Positions 24,934 to 35,681 of a stretch of 64,000 nucleotides of DNA are shown in pieces. The notes beneath the pieces are model-generated. The model had not been told where the DNA came from. It saw nothing but the letters and a program-made list of their open reading frames with translations, and ran no database searches. The position numbers were made by a program, and so were the translations under genes. Every line of letters begins with the position of its first letter. Within the stretch, counting starts at the first letter, position 1. Source of the stretch: Diatrype stigma (lineage: Eukaryota; Ascomycota; Sordariomycetes; Xylariales; Diatrypaceae); the NCBI GenBank assembly GCA_022225965.2, contig JAKJXP020000136.1, positions 35,374-99,373 on the forward strand, given 5' to 3'.

Positions 24934-26598
24934 TCACCCAGCAGAGCCAGAGGCAGCCGCCTCTTTCCGACACCGGGCGCACATGCACCATCCGCCCAAA
25001 CTCCCGCTCGCCCATTCTCGTCGTTGCTGCACAGGTAATTCGATGTCACAATAGTGGTTCAGGATTTCCTCTCCCTTCTTTATGCCGCCGGGTGCATTGT
25101 CAACGATCCGTTTCTCCCTAGCCCATAGTACCATCCGTCCCCCCCACTCCCAGGTTACATTCGGATCACAATCATGATTAGCCAAACACCAGAACGGGTG
25201 TACTGCAGCTACATCAGGTCGTCCATCTCCTGGGTTCTTGCGTGCAGAAGCGGTCCCGCGAAACTTGCTGTAAAGGGTGTTGAATACCCAGACATCGTAG
25301 TGGGAGATGGCTGCGTAGATGTCAATGTCCATCTTCTCGAGTATGTGGAAGGGCGTTTCGATGTTGTATTCGAAGGAGAATGGAAGGGTCCATTCAGGGG
25401 GCGGGCCCGCTTTGGGTGATAGGTCGATCTCGTTAATTCTGGAAGCGACGAAGTCACCCCATATATATTTGATTTGGCTGACTTGAAGAGGGTGGATTTC
25501 TTGGTGTGCTGCCATGGCGAGAACGCGGGATAGCAGCAGGAGATGTAGGGCGTCGTCGGCATTTCTAGCTTCTGGATCCTTCGAAATCGAGTCGACGTCT
25601 TTCTCGCAGACCGCTGGGTGGTAGAGAGCCTGCGCCCGATCGAAGCAGTTTTGGTCGCAGAACACGGTATCGTAACATTCGGGGCAGTTAACGGCGGTGG
25701 AATCACTCCCCAAGGCTGGTAGCTCGCCGCTGCAAGCATCGCAAACCGGTTCCTTGAGACGATTATTGGCTGTTACGAGTGAATATTCTTCAAGAACGAC
25801 CTCACCCGGGGCAATGTCCTCTTTGGCAAAGAGCCCCAACTGGTTGCAAGTCGGGATGATGTTGTAGTTGTCTGTAGGGCTAGCACCGTCGAGCAAGATG
25901 GGGAGATTCGCTACTTGCACAACACACTTGGGTGCCATCTTGGCCAACTCGTTATTTAGAAACTCGAGCGACTCATCGGAGAAACGGTCAGGTTCGTGGA
26001 CATTCCAGGGATACACCTCCCGCCGCACCATGCCCACATCCGGGAGATCGTTCACGCTAGATATGGACCTCCGCACCCTCCGCTCCGCAACAGTGGTGAT
26101 ATAGCCACTCGTCTCCAGGAGATCCTGATTGTCTGGCACTATAGCAAGGCCGCGGTCACAGAATCTCCTCGCGCTCTTCAGACTGCCGCACAAGAGAAGG
26201 CTCAAGGACAGGATCTGATAGCATCTGATAGACGCGAGTAAGGCAAAGTTAGAGATGTCTTTAGGTTCGGTCCCTTCAATGGGACGAAGCTGACTTGAAG
26301 CTAAGGTACCATGATCGAGTACCTCTGGAAAGGGGCCTTCGAAGTGCTGCTGGAGCACCTCGAGAGCCTGGGCGTGATACTCGAAGCTGTCATCGCGGAC
26401 CTCATCGGTCAGGAGCAAAGCCCTATAAGCATCACCGGCAGCCAAGTCGGGATAACTCAAGTTGCTATGCACCACAGCCCGTTCGAGGTAGGTGATCAGA
26501 TCGTACGGGCTGGTCACTAGCTCTGCCGTCAGCTTCCGGCGCTCCTGAAGAAGTGACTCGATGCGCAAGTCGACTTCCTCGTCTGAACTGGTGTCCAT
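24934..26598 (-). CDS. SET and MYND-type (SMYD-like) protein methyltransferase
   Basis: A single exon for 554 aa. Residues about 30-180 form helical, TPR-like repeats. The SET domain starts near 246 (IIPTCNQLGLFAKEDIAPGEVVLEE). It is interrupted by a zinc-binding insert at 286-331 with spaced Cys and His residues (CDAC, CPEC, FCDQNC, HPAVC). It resumes with the NHxCxPN motif (NHDCDPN at 474-480), W-x-W and the catalytic-type tyrosine in LNHYCD (Y516). A post-SET cysteine cluster follows (CMCARC, 538-543). This order of split SET plus zinc insert is that of the SMYD/Set5-6 group of lysine methyltransferases. The key residues look intact, so it is probably active. Whether the substrate is a histone or another protein is unknown. 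Confidence 0.85.
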   Translation of the reverse strand: MDTSSDEEVDLRIESLLQERRKLTAELVTSPYDLITYLERAVVHSNLSYPDLAAGDAYRALLLTDEVRDDSFEYHAQALEVLQQHFEGPFPEVLDHGTLASSQLRPIEGTEPKDISNFALLASIRCYQILSLSLLLCGSLKSARRFCDRGLAIVPDNQDLLETSGYITTVAERRVRRSISSVNDLPDVGMVRREVYPWNVHEPDRFSDESLEFLNNELAKMAPKCVVQVANLPILLDGASPTDNYNIIPTCNQLGLFAKEDIAPGEVVLEEYSLVTANNRLKEPVCDACSGELPALGSDSTAVNCPECYDTVFCDQNCFDRAQALYHPAVCEKDVDSISKDPEARNADDALHLLLLSRVLAMAAHQEIHPLQVSQIKYIWGDFVASRINEIDLSPKAGPPPEWTLPFSFEYNIETPFHILEKMDIDIYAAISHYDVWVFNTLYSKFRGTASARKNPGDGRPDVAAVHPFWCLANHDCDPNVTWEWGGRMVLWAREKRIVDNAPGGIKKGEEILNHYCDIELPVQQRREWASGSLGGWCMCARCRKEAAASGSAG

Positions 26599-26714
26599 CG
26601 TACGACCACGGAGAAACCTTGGGTGCCGGTGTGGGGCATACGCGGCAGCCCAGACTTGTTCAGGCTATGGGATTATGTATTAGTGAGTCTGTATTGGTGA
26701 GTCGGCCGATTTGG

Positions 26715-26765
26715 ATAAGGGATAAGGGATAAGGGGATTGGGATTGGGATTGGGGATTAGGGATT
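26715..26765 (+). repeat. GGGATAA / GGGATT tandem repeat
   Basis: Three GGGATAA units run into several GGGATT units and one TTAGGG. The composition resembles degenerate telomeric sequence, but only one exact TTAGGG occurs, so a plain microsatellite is as likely. Confidence 0.7.
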
Positions 26766-28514
26766 ACAGATTACATGTACGGAGGGGGGATGAGGAGGGG
26801 TGACAGTGAGTTTCCTACCCTTACAAAAACCAAAGCAATGTCTGACCTTGCGTTTGACCCTGCGTTTGACCTTGGGCTGTACTTTCTGCTTCTCTTAATA
26901 TGTATGTACGATAGGAATATAATAGTAGACAGACTGTCAGGCCTTATTATTGAGTTTATTGTGATTATTAGGGGGGTAACTTAGGAGTTTTCCTAGGGGT
27001 TTCCTCTAGCGCAGATGATGGACGGGTTAGGGTAGAAGCAACCTCGTATGTTCAAGTGATTCTGGCTACTGTTGCACAGGTTCCACCGAATAAGTACCGC
27101 AAGGAGGGGCTGATCATGTAGATGTAAGTACTTTACACGAGACAGATCATTTTGACTTGAGGCAGGCTGGGTGGAATCGTAAAACTTAAATTTTCAGAGG
27201 CTCCCGCCCGGCCACTAGGCACGCTCCGGGCGAGTCAAGGCCCTGCCTAATAACGCTGCTACTGCTGGCTGCTGCTGACTGCTGCTGGCTGCTAATTATG
27301 TAGCAACCTTAAACCCCGCGGACGGAGCAGGAACGACGCTTGATGCTTGGATGTCTGGATGCTTGAAAGCTTAGGTGCTTAGGTGCTTAGTTGCCTAAGG
27401 AGGAGGAGGTATGTAGAGTGCATCGTGTGATTGTGGCAAATGTAGGCTACAGTGTTTCGCAGATCGGCAGACCCAAGAAATCCCAGAGCTCACAAGGTCT
27501 CAGGTCTCAACCTCGAAGTCTCCTGATGTCTGATCAAAGATGAATCCGGACTCTTTAACAACTCATCCGATGGTAGTCCAGACGAGGTGTGGATACACTT
27601 CGAGAATGCTTTTTTACGGTCTTTCTTGCTCTCTCTCTCGCTTTTTCTCCCTCTTCCCCTTCACAAAAACAGGTGCCCCTGGGACTGGCTGCGACAAGTT
27701 CAGATGGGACCCAGGACCCAGGACCCAGGACCCCGTGGATGGACCCTCGGTGCTTTTTTTAGGCTGGGGTTAATTTTTCAGGGTCCTACTGTGCAACATG
27801 CCACCAGTGCCACCACGCGATTCTATGCAATGCGATGCGATGCGATGCGATGCGCCGTGCTGCTATGCGGATGCGCCGCGCTGCGATGCGATATGGCACG
27901 CCTTCTTACTATGTGGTCAAAATGCCCGGGTCTCTGGATGTCTGGATGTCTGGATGACTGGATGCCCGGAAGCCTGGATGCCCAGCACTGACAATGATAG
28001 GTAACAACGTTGGAAGCAGCAACAACGGGGAGTGGGAAATATCCTGCATAGGGCGTGGAGCTTAATGCAGGCGACCTCAGCGATCTCGGAAACGACCTCA
28101 ACAGCTTTTGTCTAGCTTTGGCTATGCAATCAATCACCCAGTTGCCTAATAAGTTATAACACATGTGATGGATACGACAGATGACAGATGACAAATGGCA
28201 GACGGACTCTGGACTTGCAGCGTTTCGGGAGGAGCGGCTTCAACGGGCGAGCAACGGCCAGCGAAAAGCGGCTTGCGCTTCCATTCCCACCTTATCAAGA
28301 GCAGGGAGTGCCAGGGAGTGCCAGGGAGTGCCTACCCGAAGGCGGACCAATTGACTAATCGTTAATTAAGCAGCATGAGGCATGAAGCCTGGGAGGTTTC
28401 AATCTCCACTATGGGGAGCCTCTATACCCACGCATGCGTCCATCGCGTCCACCGGGGGTTTGGGGGGTTTTGTGCGGGCGCGGGCGCGGGCGCGGGCATG
28501 GGATATAGACGAAG

Positions 28515-28562
28515 TGATGTGCCCAGTGGTATGTGCCCGGTGGTATGTGCCCAGTGGTATGT
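28515..28562 (+). repeat. 16-bp tandem repeat, about three copies
   Basis: Near-identical copies of the unit GTGCCCAGTGGTATGT, differing at one or two positions (GCCCGG for GCCCAG). They lie in a gene-free stretch. Confidence 0.75.
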
Positions 28563-28740
28563 ATAGCCTGTGGCATGCAATCCATTGTAATTGGTAGGCA
28601 CCTTATGCCTGGGCTGTCAACTGGTCTTGCCTTGACCAATGGGAGGTTCACGCTATGCGGACGGCGTCCCGTACCTATACCAGCGCAGCGATTGGTGTAC
28701 CTACCTACATACCTAGGCTGAGGTAGGCACAGTAGGTGCA

Positions 28741-28797
28741 ATCCATACTTGTTGATGTAACTTGTTGATGTAACTTGTTGATGTAACTTGTTGATGT
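28741..28797 (+). repeat. 13-bp tandem repeat, four copies
   Basis: Four perfect or near-perfect copies of CTTGTTGATGTAA in direct tandem. No frame or RNA structure is evident. Confidence 0.8.
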
Positions 28798-29336
28798 ATG
28801 CAGGAAGCAGAATGATCAAACCCACAACAGCCTCCATACCTAGGTATACTGGTTAGCTCTGGCCCTCGGCAGCAACAACAAGGGGTTCAGAGCTGAGCTT
28901 CGGGGATCAAAGACAGGATTTTGGTATCCCGGGGATATTCTTTGGCAAGCCACCAGCAGCTATCTTCGTACAGGCAGGTCACAACTCTTCTGACGAACTT
29001 TACGACCGGGAATGACGGAGATAGTATGTCTTACTCCAATTGACCGACCGCATGCCTCTCCGATGCCTCTCCGATGCCTCTCGGTGACTCCCGATGACTC
29101 CCGGAGATCCTCGGTGACTGCCGACAACTGCTGACGCTGTGCGCATACAAATTACTAGATGGTGAAAAGGGGAGGAAGACGAAGAAGTGTCGCGCGAGAG
29201 GCAGAGACGAGACGAGTAAATGAAAACCATAAATCCCATCATCTGGAAGCCAAGAAAGCCAATCTGCCAACTGAAGTGCCACAACGGACTAGACGCCGCA
29301 CTCAAGCCTAATAGAAAGCCGAATGAGCAACGGGTA

Positions 29337-30950
29337 TTAGGTGGAAAGTATAGCGGCAAGTGTGTTGGTCGCTTCCTTGGCGAAGTTTTCGTCGTTGATC
29401 GCCTCGCGTCGCTCGATCACTTCGATGCCCGTCCCTCGAAGGCCGGTTCTTATAGCTTCAAAGGCCGCCTCATCCGCTTCCGCATCTGCGAAAGGCGCAC
29501 CGGGCGTTGCGATGATACTAACGCCGCCTTTAGGCAATAGTACTTTGATCTTTTCTTGATCTCGGGCAAATCGCCTCAGCTTGTCAGCAATGAACTCGCC
29601 GACCGACTTGCATTCTTCAGCTGTCGTCCGCATTACTAGAATTTTTACTTGGGTCAGTCGCTGGGCGATTGGCGATGAATTTTGGAGCTCTTGTTGTAGT
29701 ATACGAAGGTAAACCTCTATTCAACAAGGGATGGTATCTCCGAGACACATCACAAAAGGGTCATGGGTAATGATGATCTTAAGGGTGGCCTACGAGTCAC
29801 CATGCTGTTGTGCTCATACAACAACCTCTTATGATATTTCTCTGGCACGGTAGCCCGTGGACCAAAGTTCACCACTGGTACGGCCACAGTTAGTAGAAAG
29901 GTCGCAAGCATCAAGAGGGTCGGACGGCTTGGCATTAGACTTGAATGAAAGATATATACGATTCGAGCGAGCTGTTTGAGGTGATTCATGATTTCGAAAT
30001 CGGACTTGAAGACACGACCACTTACTATCTATAGCACCAAGCGAGACTATATAGGGTATGCCGGCCTTTGGCGCAGCTTCGAGTCTTGTCGCGCCGGCGC
30101 TCATATTACCTCCCATGAGATGGTCGCAGACCTCCGTAGTCGTAAGATCGAGGACCACGTCGAGCTGGCCGTCCTCGACCAGCCGTTCCAGGGCCCGCCC
30201 GCCATGCCCCGTCGCGTGGAAGACGAAGCACTCGCAATCGTACCTCGACTCGAGGAGCTCCCGCACCTGGTTGACGCATGGGGTGGTCACTCCGAACATC
30301 GTGATGCCGACCGCCATCTTCTTCTTCTTCGAGCCCGCCTTACTCCTCGGGGATGCGGAGGAGGAAGAGGCCCACGCATGCGCCATGCCGGCGATCGCCC
30401 CGGCCGCGTTGGAGAAGATCCGGTCGAGCAGCGCGTTGGATCCGGCGATGTCCACGACCGAGTACATCATGGTGACGTCCGACTCGCCGACCAGCGGGCC
30501 CGTGTCGCCGCTGGCGATGGTGGAGACGATTAGCTTCGGGAACCCGATCGGCAGCGCCTCGCGCATCACGGGGGCCGCCAGCGACGTTCCCCCGCTGCCG
30601 CCGGCCGAGATGGCGCCCTGGATCCGCCCGTCCCGGTGCAGCGACCGCACGCACCGCTTGGCGCACTCCGTCATGATCCGGAGGCACCCGCTCCGGTCTG
30701 CCGACGCGAGCTCCGCCTCCTCGCCCTCCGTGACGTAGACGTAGCCGGGGGTCTCGCCCTGGCCCTGGTCCTGGCCCTGGCCCCGGCCCACGTCAATGCC
30801 TTCATGTTGCACGGGATACGAGCCGGCATCGATCAGGATGACTGACGAAGCTCCCGCTTCGAGGATAAGCTCTTTCAGGCGGAGCAGCTCCTGCAGCTTC
30901 GTGTCACATGTTCCTATCAGTGCAATCGTCGTGTTCTCAGAGGTCGTCAT
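29337..30950 (-). CDS. UPF0261 / Tm-1-like ATP-binding domain protein
   Basis: Three exons on the minus strand: 30950-30026, 29874-29794 and 29635-29337. Introns of 151 and 158 nt are GT-AG and both splits are in phase 1. The product is 434 aa. It starts with TTIALIGTCDTKLQELLRLK, then the glycine-rich block QGAISAGGSGGTSLAAPVMR, GFPKLIVSTIASGDTGPLVG, DVTMMYSVVDIAGSNALLDRI, and MVNFGPRATVPEKYHKR, where the methionine codon is itself split by the intron. The last exon has MRTTAEECKSVGEFIADKL and KVLLPKGGVSIIATPGAPF. These match the N-terminal half of tomato Tm-1 and the bacterial/fungal UPF0261 family. A GQDQGQGQ-type linker is an insertion. Its neighbour, starting about 500 bp away on the other strand, encodes the other half of Tm-1-like proteins, so the two products probably work together. 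The cellular reaction is unknown. Confidence 0.9.
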
Positions 30951-31448
30951 TCTGCCTCCCTCATCCTTCTTGACTTTGAGGATGTGGAGAACCGATATCT
31001 TTTTTGAAACTTTTTTTTGTTCCAGTATTCCTTCTTTCTACGTTGGGAAGACGAGATGAGATAGCTAGCTAGATAGATCGATCGATAAATATAAATGCAG
31101 AAATTTGTGACGTGGCGAGGGGTTGGTTTTTGAGTGGCACCTATGACTTAATACATAGCGCTCTAATGCGGGCTTTCCAAGCTTCTAGATCCCCCGGGGC
31201 AGCTGCAGTGAAACACCCTTTTCCCATCTAGCCATCTACGTAATCGGACGAAAATCCCAATACATCTTTATCGACTGTTGTTACTAATAGCTCGGTACTC
31301 CGGACTGAGCAAGTGACCGAGCGAGCGAGCGAGAGACCGTCCAACCTCCCAAAGAAAAAAAACTTGACTGGCCCTCGAAGAGGAGACCGAAGAACGCATA
31401 GGAAGAAAGGGAAAGAAATAACGAAGGACGGACGGAAAGAGTTTCAGC
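30951..31448. promoter_or_regulatory. Shared bidirectional promoter of the Tm-1-like gene pair
   Basis: A 498-bp gap separates the two start codons of divergent genes. It has T-rich and A-rich stretches near 31000-31020, GATAGATCGATCGATAAATATAAA-type sequence near 31072-31095, and a purine-rich leader (31350-31447) before the plus-strand gene. Co-regulation is inferred from geometry. Confidence 0.5.
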
Positions 31449-32555
31449 ATGGGACGACCGAGCAACCGCGAAGAAGCCCTCGAGGCACTGCGGGCTTCCC
31501 TCGCTAAGGGAAAGATCATCGTCGGCGCCGGAGCAGGTTAGTACGCAACAATTACTATTACTACCTATTACTACTACACAGGAATGCCGGAGGGGAAAGG
31601 CAGAAGAAGCAAAAAGAGACGAGTGTCTTGTCTGTCTACACGGCTCAACCAGCAAGCCAGCCTCCCTAGATACCCCTTTTCTTTTATTACTTTCTATCAC
31701 AAACACAGCTCGGTGCCGAGAACTCCCTACCAAACACTTCTTGTTTAACCTTTTCGTCCCCCCCTCGCCACAGGCATCGGCCTCTCGGCCAAGTTCGTCG
31801 AGGAAGGCGGCGGCGACCTGATCATCGTGTACAACAGCGGGCGGTACCGGATGGCGGGGCGGGGCTCGCTCGCGGGGCTGATGCCGTACGGCAGCGCCAA
31901 CGACGTGGTGGTGGAGATGGCGGCGGAGGTGCTGCCGGTGGTGCGGCGGACGCCCGTGCTGGCGGGGGTGTGCGCCAGCGACCCGTTCCGCGAGCTGCCG
32001 CGGTTCCTGCGGCAGCTCGCGGACCTGGGCTTCGCCGGGGTGCAGAACTTCCCCACGGTCGGCCTGATCGACGGGCAGTTCCGGCAGCACCTCGAGGAGA
32101 CGGGCATGGGGTACCGCGACAACGAGGTGCGGCTCGTGCGCGAGGCCCGCGCCCTCGGCCTGCTCACCACCCCGTACGTCTTCGACCCCGACCAGGCCCG
32201 CGACATGGCCGAGGCCGGCGCCGACCTGCTCGTCGCCCACATGGGCCTCACGACGTCCGGGGCCGTCGGCGCCCGCTCCGGCCCCGGCCTCGACGAGAGC
32301 GTCGCCCGCATCCGCGCCATCCGCGACGCGGCCGTCGCCGTCCGCCCCGACATCCTCCTCCTGTGCCACGGCGGGCCCATCGCCACGCCCGAGGACGCCC
32401 GCTACGTCATCGACCGCGTCGAGGGCCTGCACGGCTTCTACGGCGCGAGCAGCATGGAGCGGCTGCCCGTCGAGGTGGCCATTACGAACATCACGAAGGA
32501 GTTCAAGGATCTGGAACCCTCCTCGTCTTCGAAGTCGGCGCCTTCTTCCGCTTAG
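31449..32555 (+). CDS. PEP-hydrolase-like TIM-barrel protein (Tm-1 C-terminal type)
   Basis: Two exons, 31449-31536 and 31774-32555, with a 237-nt GT-AG intron. The product is 289 aa. Exon 1 encodes [20 protein letters not shown] and the intron splits the conserved [12 protein letters not shown]. Exon 2 carries [108 protein letters not shown] and [15 protein letters not shown]. This is the TIM-barrel domain annotated as PEP hydrolase-like and found at the C-terminus of tomato Tm-1. Coding GC is very high in exon 2. Its divergent neighbour supplies the matching N-terminal domain as a separate protein. No catalytic assignment is safe. Confidence 0.92.
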
Positions 32556-33122
32556 GAGAGAAAGAAAGAAAGACAGGGAATAGTGCAAAGGGCGGGGAAA
32601 CAGGGGAGTTTGCTCCGGTATCTAAACCTTGAGCGCGGTGTTAATGGTGGCGTAACAAAGCTACTACCTACCTACAGGCAGGGAGAAGGCATATAGATAT
32701 CTACTAGGTACCTCGAAGATTAAAGTCCGAGACACCATTGACGCCAGCTTTGATCTTTGTAGTGATTACATAGCATCGATTGTACTGATCACAACCGCAA
32801 AAGAGCAAGCTGTGTTTGTGTTTTTCCTGAAGCAGTATGCGTTCATCCCATTTGCCCAACGCAATACTCCGCACGCCCCCCGATTTGTAGTAAGTGATTG
32901 CTATGCTAACTTAGGTAAGGAGCTGAGACATAGGCACAGCGTCAAGTGAGTTGTATTGTTCTTTCTTCATAGTTGCGCAACCCCTTGGTCTTCCTTTCCC
33001 CTGTCATGTCCCCCCACACCCTCTTATAGAAACTGAGCTCGCAACCCACGCGTCGACGGACAGCCACACGCTGCTTCATCATCAAGAAACGAGCCACCCA
33101 TCTATCCATCCATCAACCACAA
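32556..33122. other. Convergent spacer
   Basis: Holds the 3' UTR of the TIM-barrel gene and that of the minus-strand gene ending at 33123. I see no gene in it. Confidence 0.45.
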
Positions 33123-35069
33123 TCACCTCGCTCCGCGCGGGGAGCTGCTCTGCGTCATCTCCTCGTACTCTAGCGCCCACTTGTCCACCTCCTGGAACTT
33201 GCGCTTGGCATCTTTGAGCTCGGTGCCGACCCTCGCCACCAGCGCCTGGCTGTCGTCTATATCTAGGTCCGCGTCACCATCACCATCCGGCTCGAGACTC
33301 TCATCCCCGCCCCCCTCCTCCTCCTCGTCGTTCTGGTTCTCCTTGTCTGACGACCGGCCGTACGTCCTTCTCCGCCTCGTAGCGCCCGCAGCTTTCGTCT
33401 TGCTGCCGCTAGATGCGGTGGTGGTGGCGGCTGGTGCTTGCTTGCTGGCAGCCCGCCGCCCACGGTTGTTGGTGGCGTCGGCGCCGCCGCTACGAGACGC
33501 AGATCCGGCCGCCGGGCGCCGCCGGGCGCGCACATCGAGGTGGTACAGCTCGTCCTCGTCGTTAGCGAGGCCGGACGCGTCCACCTCGGCATCCGAGTCG
33601 TCGGGCCCGAAAGGATCCCCGTCCCCGGCCGCATGGCGCTGCGGCCGTCGCCTTCTCCTCGGAAGCATGCCCGCCAGGTCCGCCGTCGTGATCTTCGGCG
33701 CCGGCTTGGGGGGCGCTGCGACGGCTGCCGCCTTCCGCCGGTTGATCTTCCTGGTGGTCTGTTTTGTTGTCGGCGGGGGGGACGTTTCGGGGTAGTTGGG
33801 CGAGTAGGTGAGGGAGGGCGGCGAGGACATGTCCGAGGTGCTGTCGTTGGGGACGGGGGTCCTGCGCAGTGCCGAGGCGGCGCGTCTGTGGCGCCCCTTC
33901 GCTAGGGATTGCAGCGGGGGCCAGATCTCCTGCCCATCTTCCGACGAGTCGCTGCTGAGGGGTGGAGCGAGTACCTCTTCGTCATCCTCCTGCCTAACAG
34001 GCGTAGTTGGGATTACTTGGTCGCGAGCAAGTGGTGGCAACGAAGGCTCTCGCGATGCAAGTTCCGAGAGTTCCGAATCGCTTTGCTCTATGGATTCGAT
34101 AGGACCACCACTCTGTCTACTGGAATGGGGTGACGACCTGAGACGCTGTGCATGGCCCTCATCTGATTTTCTTTTGCGTGGATTGGCATTGGCATCTGAG
34201 GACGTTTCCGCCGGTGCCTCTTGAGGTTCCGCCGCCACCGCCGCCCCAGAGCGTCTCTTAGAATGCTTGAAGGGAGTAGACTCGGCCTCGGGCGCGAACC
34301 CGTCCTCTCCCGCTGCCTCTTCCTCCTCTTCTTCCGAGGACTCAAGTTCCTCTTCAGGCTCAGGTCTCTGCGGGCGCTGTTTCTGCGCAGTGCCCAGAAT
34401 ACTCGGTTCGCGCGCCCTCCGCTTGAAGACGCCGATGTTGAAGGTGGAGCTTATTCCAGGGGTGTTGGGTCCAGCACGGCTGCTTGGCCTGAGAGGACCA
34501 TCGTCTCTGCTCAGGAAGCTCCCAGCTCGTGGCCGCCGCCTGAAATGGCTGGTAGAGAGGGTGGATGTCTCGTTGGATCGCTGCGCACTTGCCGGTCCAA
34601 CCGTGTCGAGAGTCGTGTTCAGGTCGGCGAACATATCGTCGTCCAGGTCCAGGCCCGACAGGTTAGTCAACCGTCCATGCTGCGGCGTCGCAGAGATCCT
34701 CCGTCCCAGCTCGACCGATGCGTCTGAATGGTCGTCCGCCGAAGAGTTGTTCGCGTTCGCGTCTGCGTCGTCGCCAGTCGTGGTTGTGGATGTCATGTTC
34801 TCGAGCCGATGCATGGCCGAGTCGCGTTTCTGGCGCGCGGCCTCTAGCGCCTTCGTTTGGTTCGGGTTGCTGGAACGGCTGGCGGTTCGCATTGACTGGC
34901 GTCGTAACGCAGATTTTTCTTTCTCACGATCACTAACATCGTAGATATCGCTACTACTAGGGTCGATAGGCGCAGGCGCAGGCGCGGGCGCGGGTGGTGG
35001 GCTGGCCGGTTTGGTGGCAGGCGCGGTTCGCCGTGACACGACTTTTGTTCGAGCAGGTCGCGGCATCAC
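33123..35069 (-). CDS. Unrecognised acidic/basic nuclear-type protein, 648 aa
   Basis: A single exon for 648 aa that I cannot assign to a family. It is mostly low complexity. Islands that look constrained are ALEAARQKRDSAMHRLENM (about 74-92), SGLDLDDDMFADLNTTLDTV (about 138-157), GISSTFNIGVFKRRAREPSI (about 203-222), a DLAGMLPRRRRR motif (about 470), DKENQ (about 577), and a C-terminal helix ELKDAKRKFQEVDKWALEYEEMT. Clusters of Arg/Lys and of Glu/Asp suggest a nuclear, intrinsically disordered protein, and the pattern of Ser-Pro and Thr-Pro sites suggests phosphorylation. The uninterrupted frame and non-random islands make it a real gene. A chromatin or cell-cycle role is only a guess. Confidence 0.7.
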   Translation of the reverse strand: MMPRPARTKVVSRRTAPATKPASPPPAPAPAPAPIDPSSSDIYDVSDREKEKSALRRQSMRTASRSSNPNQTKALEAARQKRDSAMHRLENMTSTTTTGDDADANANNSSADDHSDASVELGRRISATPQHGRLTNLSGLDLDDDMFADLNTTLDTVGPASAQRSNETSTLSTSHFRRRPRAGSFLSRDDGPLRPSSRAGPNTPGISSTFNIGVFKRRAREPSILGTAQKQRPQRPEPEEELESSEEEEEEAAGEDGFAPEAESTPFKHSKRRSGAAVAAEPQEAPAETSSDANANPRKRKSDEGHAQRLRSSPHSSRQSGGPIESIEQSDSELSELASREPSLPPLARDQVIPTTPVRQEDDEEVLAPPLSSDSSEDGQEIWPPLQSLAKGRHRRAASALRRTPVPNDSTSDMSSPPSLTYSPNYPETSPPPTTKQTTRKINRRKAAAVAAPPKPAPKITTADLAGMLPRRRRRPQRHAAGDGDPFGPDDSDAEVDASGLANDEDELYHLDVRARRRPAAGSASRSGGADATNNRGRRAASKQAPAATTTASSGSKTKAAGATRRRRTYGRSSDKENQNDEEEEGGGDESLEPDGDGDADLDIDDSQALVARVGTELKDAKRKFQEVDKWALEYEEMTQSSSPRGAR

Positions 35070-35681
35070 AGCAATAGATAGCGGTAGAGGGGAATTGCTT
35101 GACGGTAGTAACTTGTATTGGCTTTTGGTGGTTGGAACACTGTAGTTGAGTAGTGGCGGTTACCGGATTCCAGTCAGCATAATTTTCGCCTGTTGTAGTT
35201 ATGAGAATATTATTATCATTAGAAAAGCTGAGGGTAGGAGGGAGGAGGGATGAAAAGGTGGGAGACACGATGAGGGTCCGACGCGTTGAGCGTGTTTAGA
35301 GAAGCGGGTCTTTCCTGATTGGCTCAATGCAGGGTGCCTAACCATATGTAGTTATGTATGTAACTACATACAAGGATACTATAAGTTGTGAACTTGTGAC
35401 TGCCCACCCACCGTAGCTTCTTGATCTAAGGTCTTAGTTATACATACATAGGAGCCTCATACATAGTACCTACTGCCTATAGAAAATGGTACTTGATTAG
35501 AGAAGAGGGCAGCGTTCTCATTGCTGACATTGTACAATTCGACCCAAAGTCTTAGTCGAGCGATACGCAGGATATATAAATGTACAGTGGTCTTGAACAC
35601 AACTATGGTACATCCCTCTAATTTCCAAATGATCAGATCCCCGTCAGAGCTATGCAGATAGGTTCTCAGTTCTCGGTTCTC
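35070..35681. other. Spacer upstream of the 648-aa protein gene
   Basis: Contains the promoter of the 648-aa gene and the 3' UTR of mrh4. A GTAACTACATAC-type repeat lies near 35349-35372. No gene is seen. Confidence 0.45.

Larger units (their letters stand above)
26599..29336. other. Gene-free region with many short tandem repeats
   Basis: Begins with the SET-MYND promoter. No gene is supported in 2.7 kb. Tandem repeats are dense: GGGATAA/GGGATT (26715-26765), CTGCTG-type (27255-27293), GATGCG (27833-27853), TCTGGATG (27931-27960), GGGAGTGCCA (28303-28333), GGGCGC (28475-28497), a 16-mer GTGGTATGTGCCCAGT family (28515-28562), a 13-mer (28741-28797) and GATGCCTCTC/GATGACTCCC (29050-29110). 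Confidence 0.55.

Noticed and set aside
27540..27991. Cys/Asp-rich frame from GATGCG repeats
   Set aside because: Produced by a simple tandem repeat, not by conserved coding sequence.
31970..32632. Arg/Pro-rich frame on the plus strand inside the TIM-barrel gene
   Set aside because: Composition is that of an out-of-frame reading of GC-rich code; the overlapping frame has the conserved motifs.
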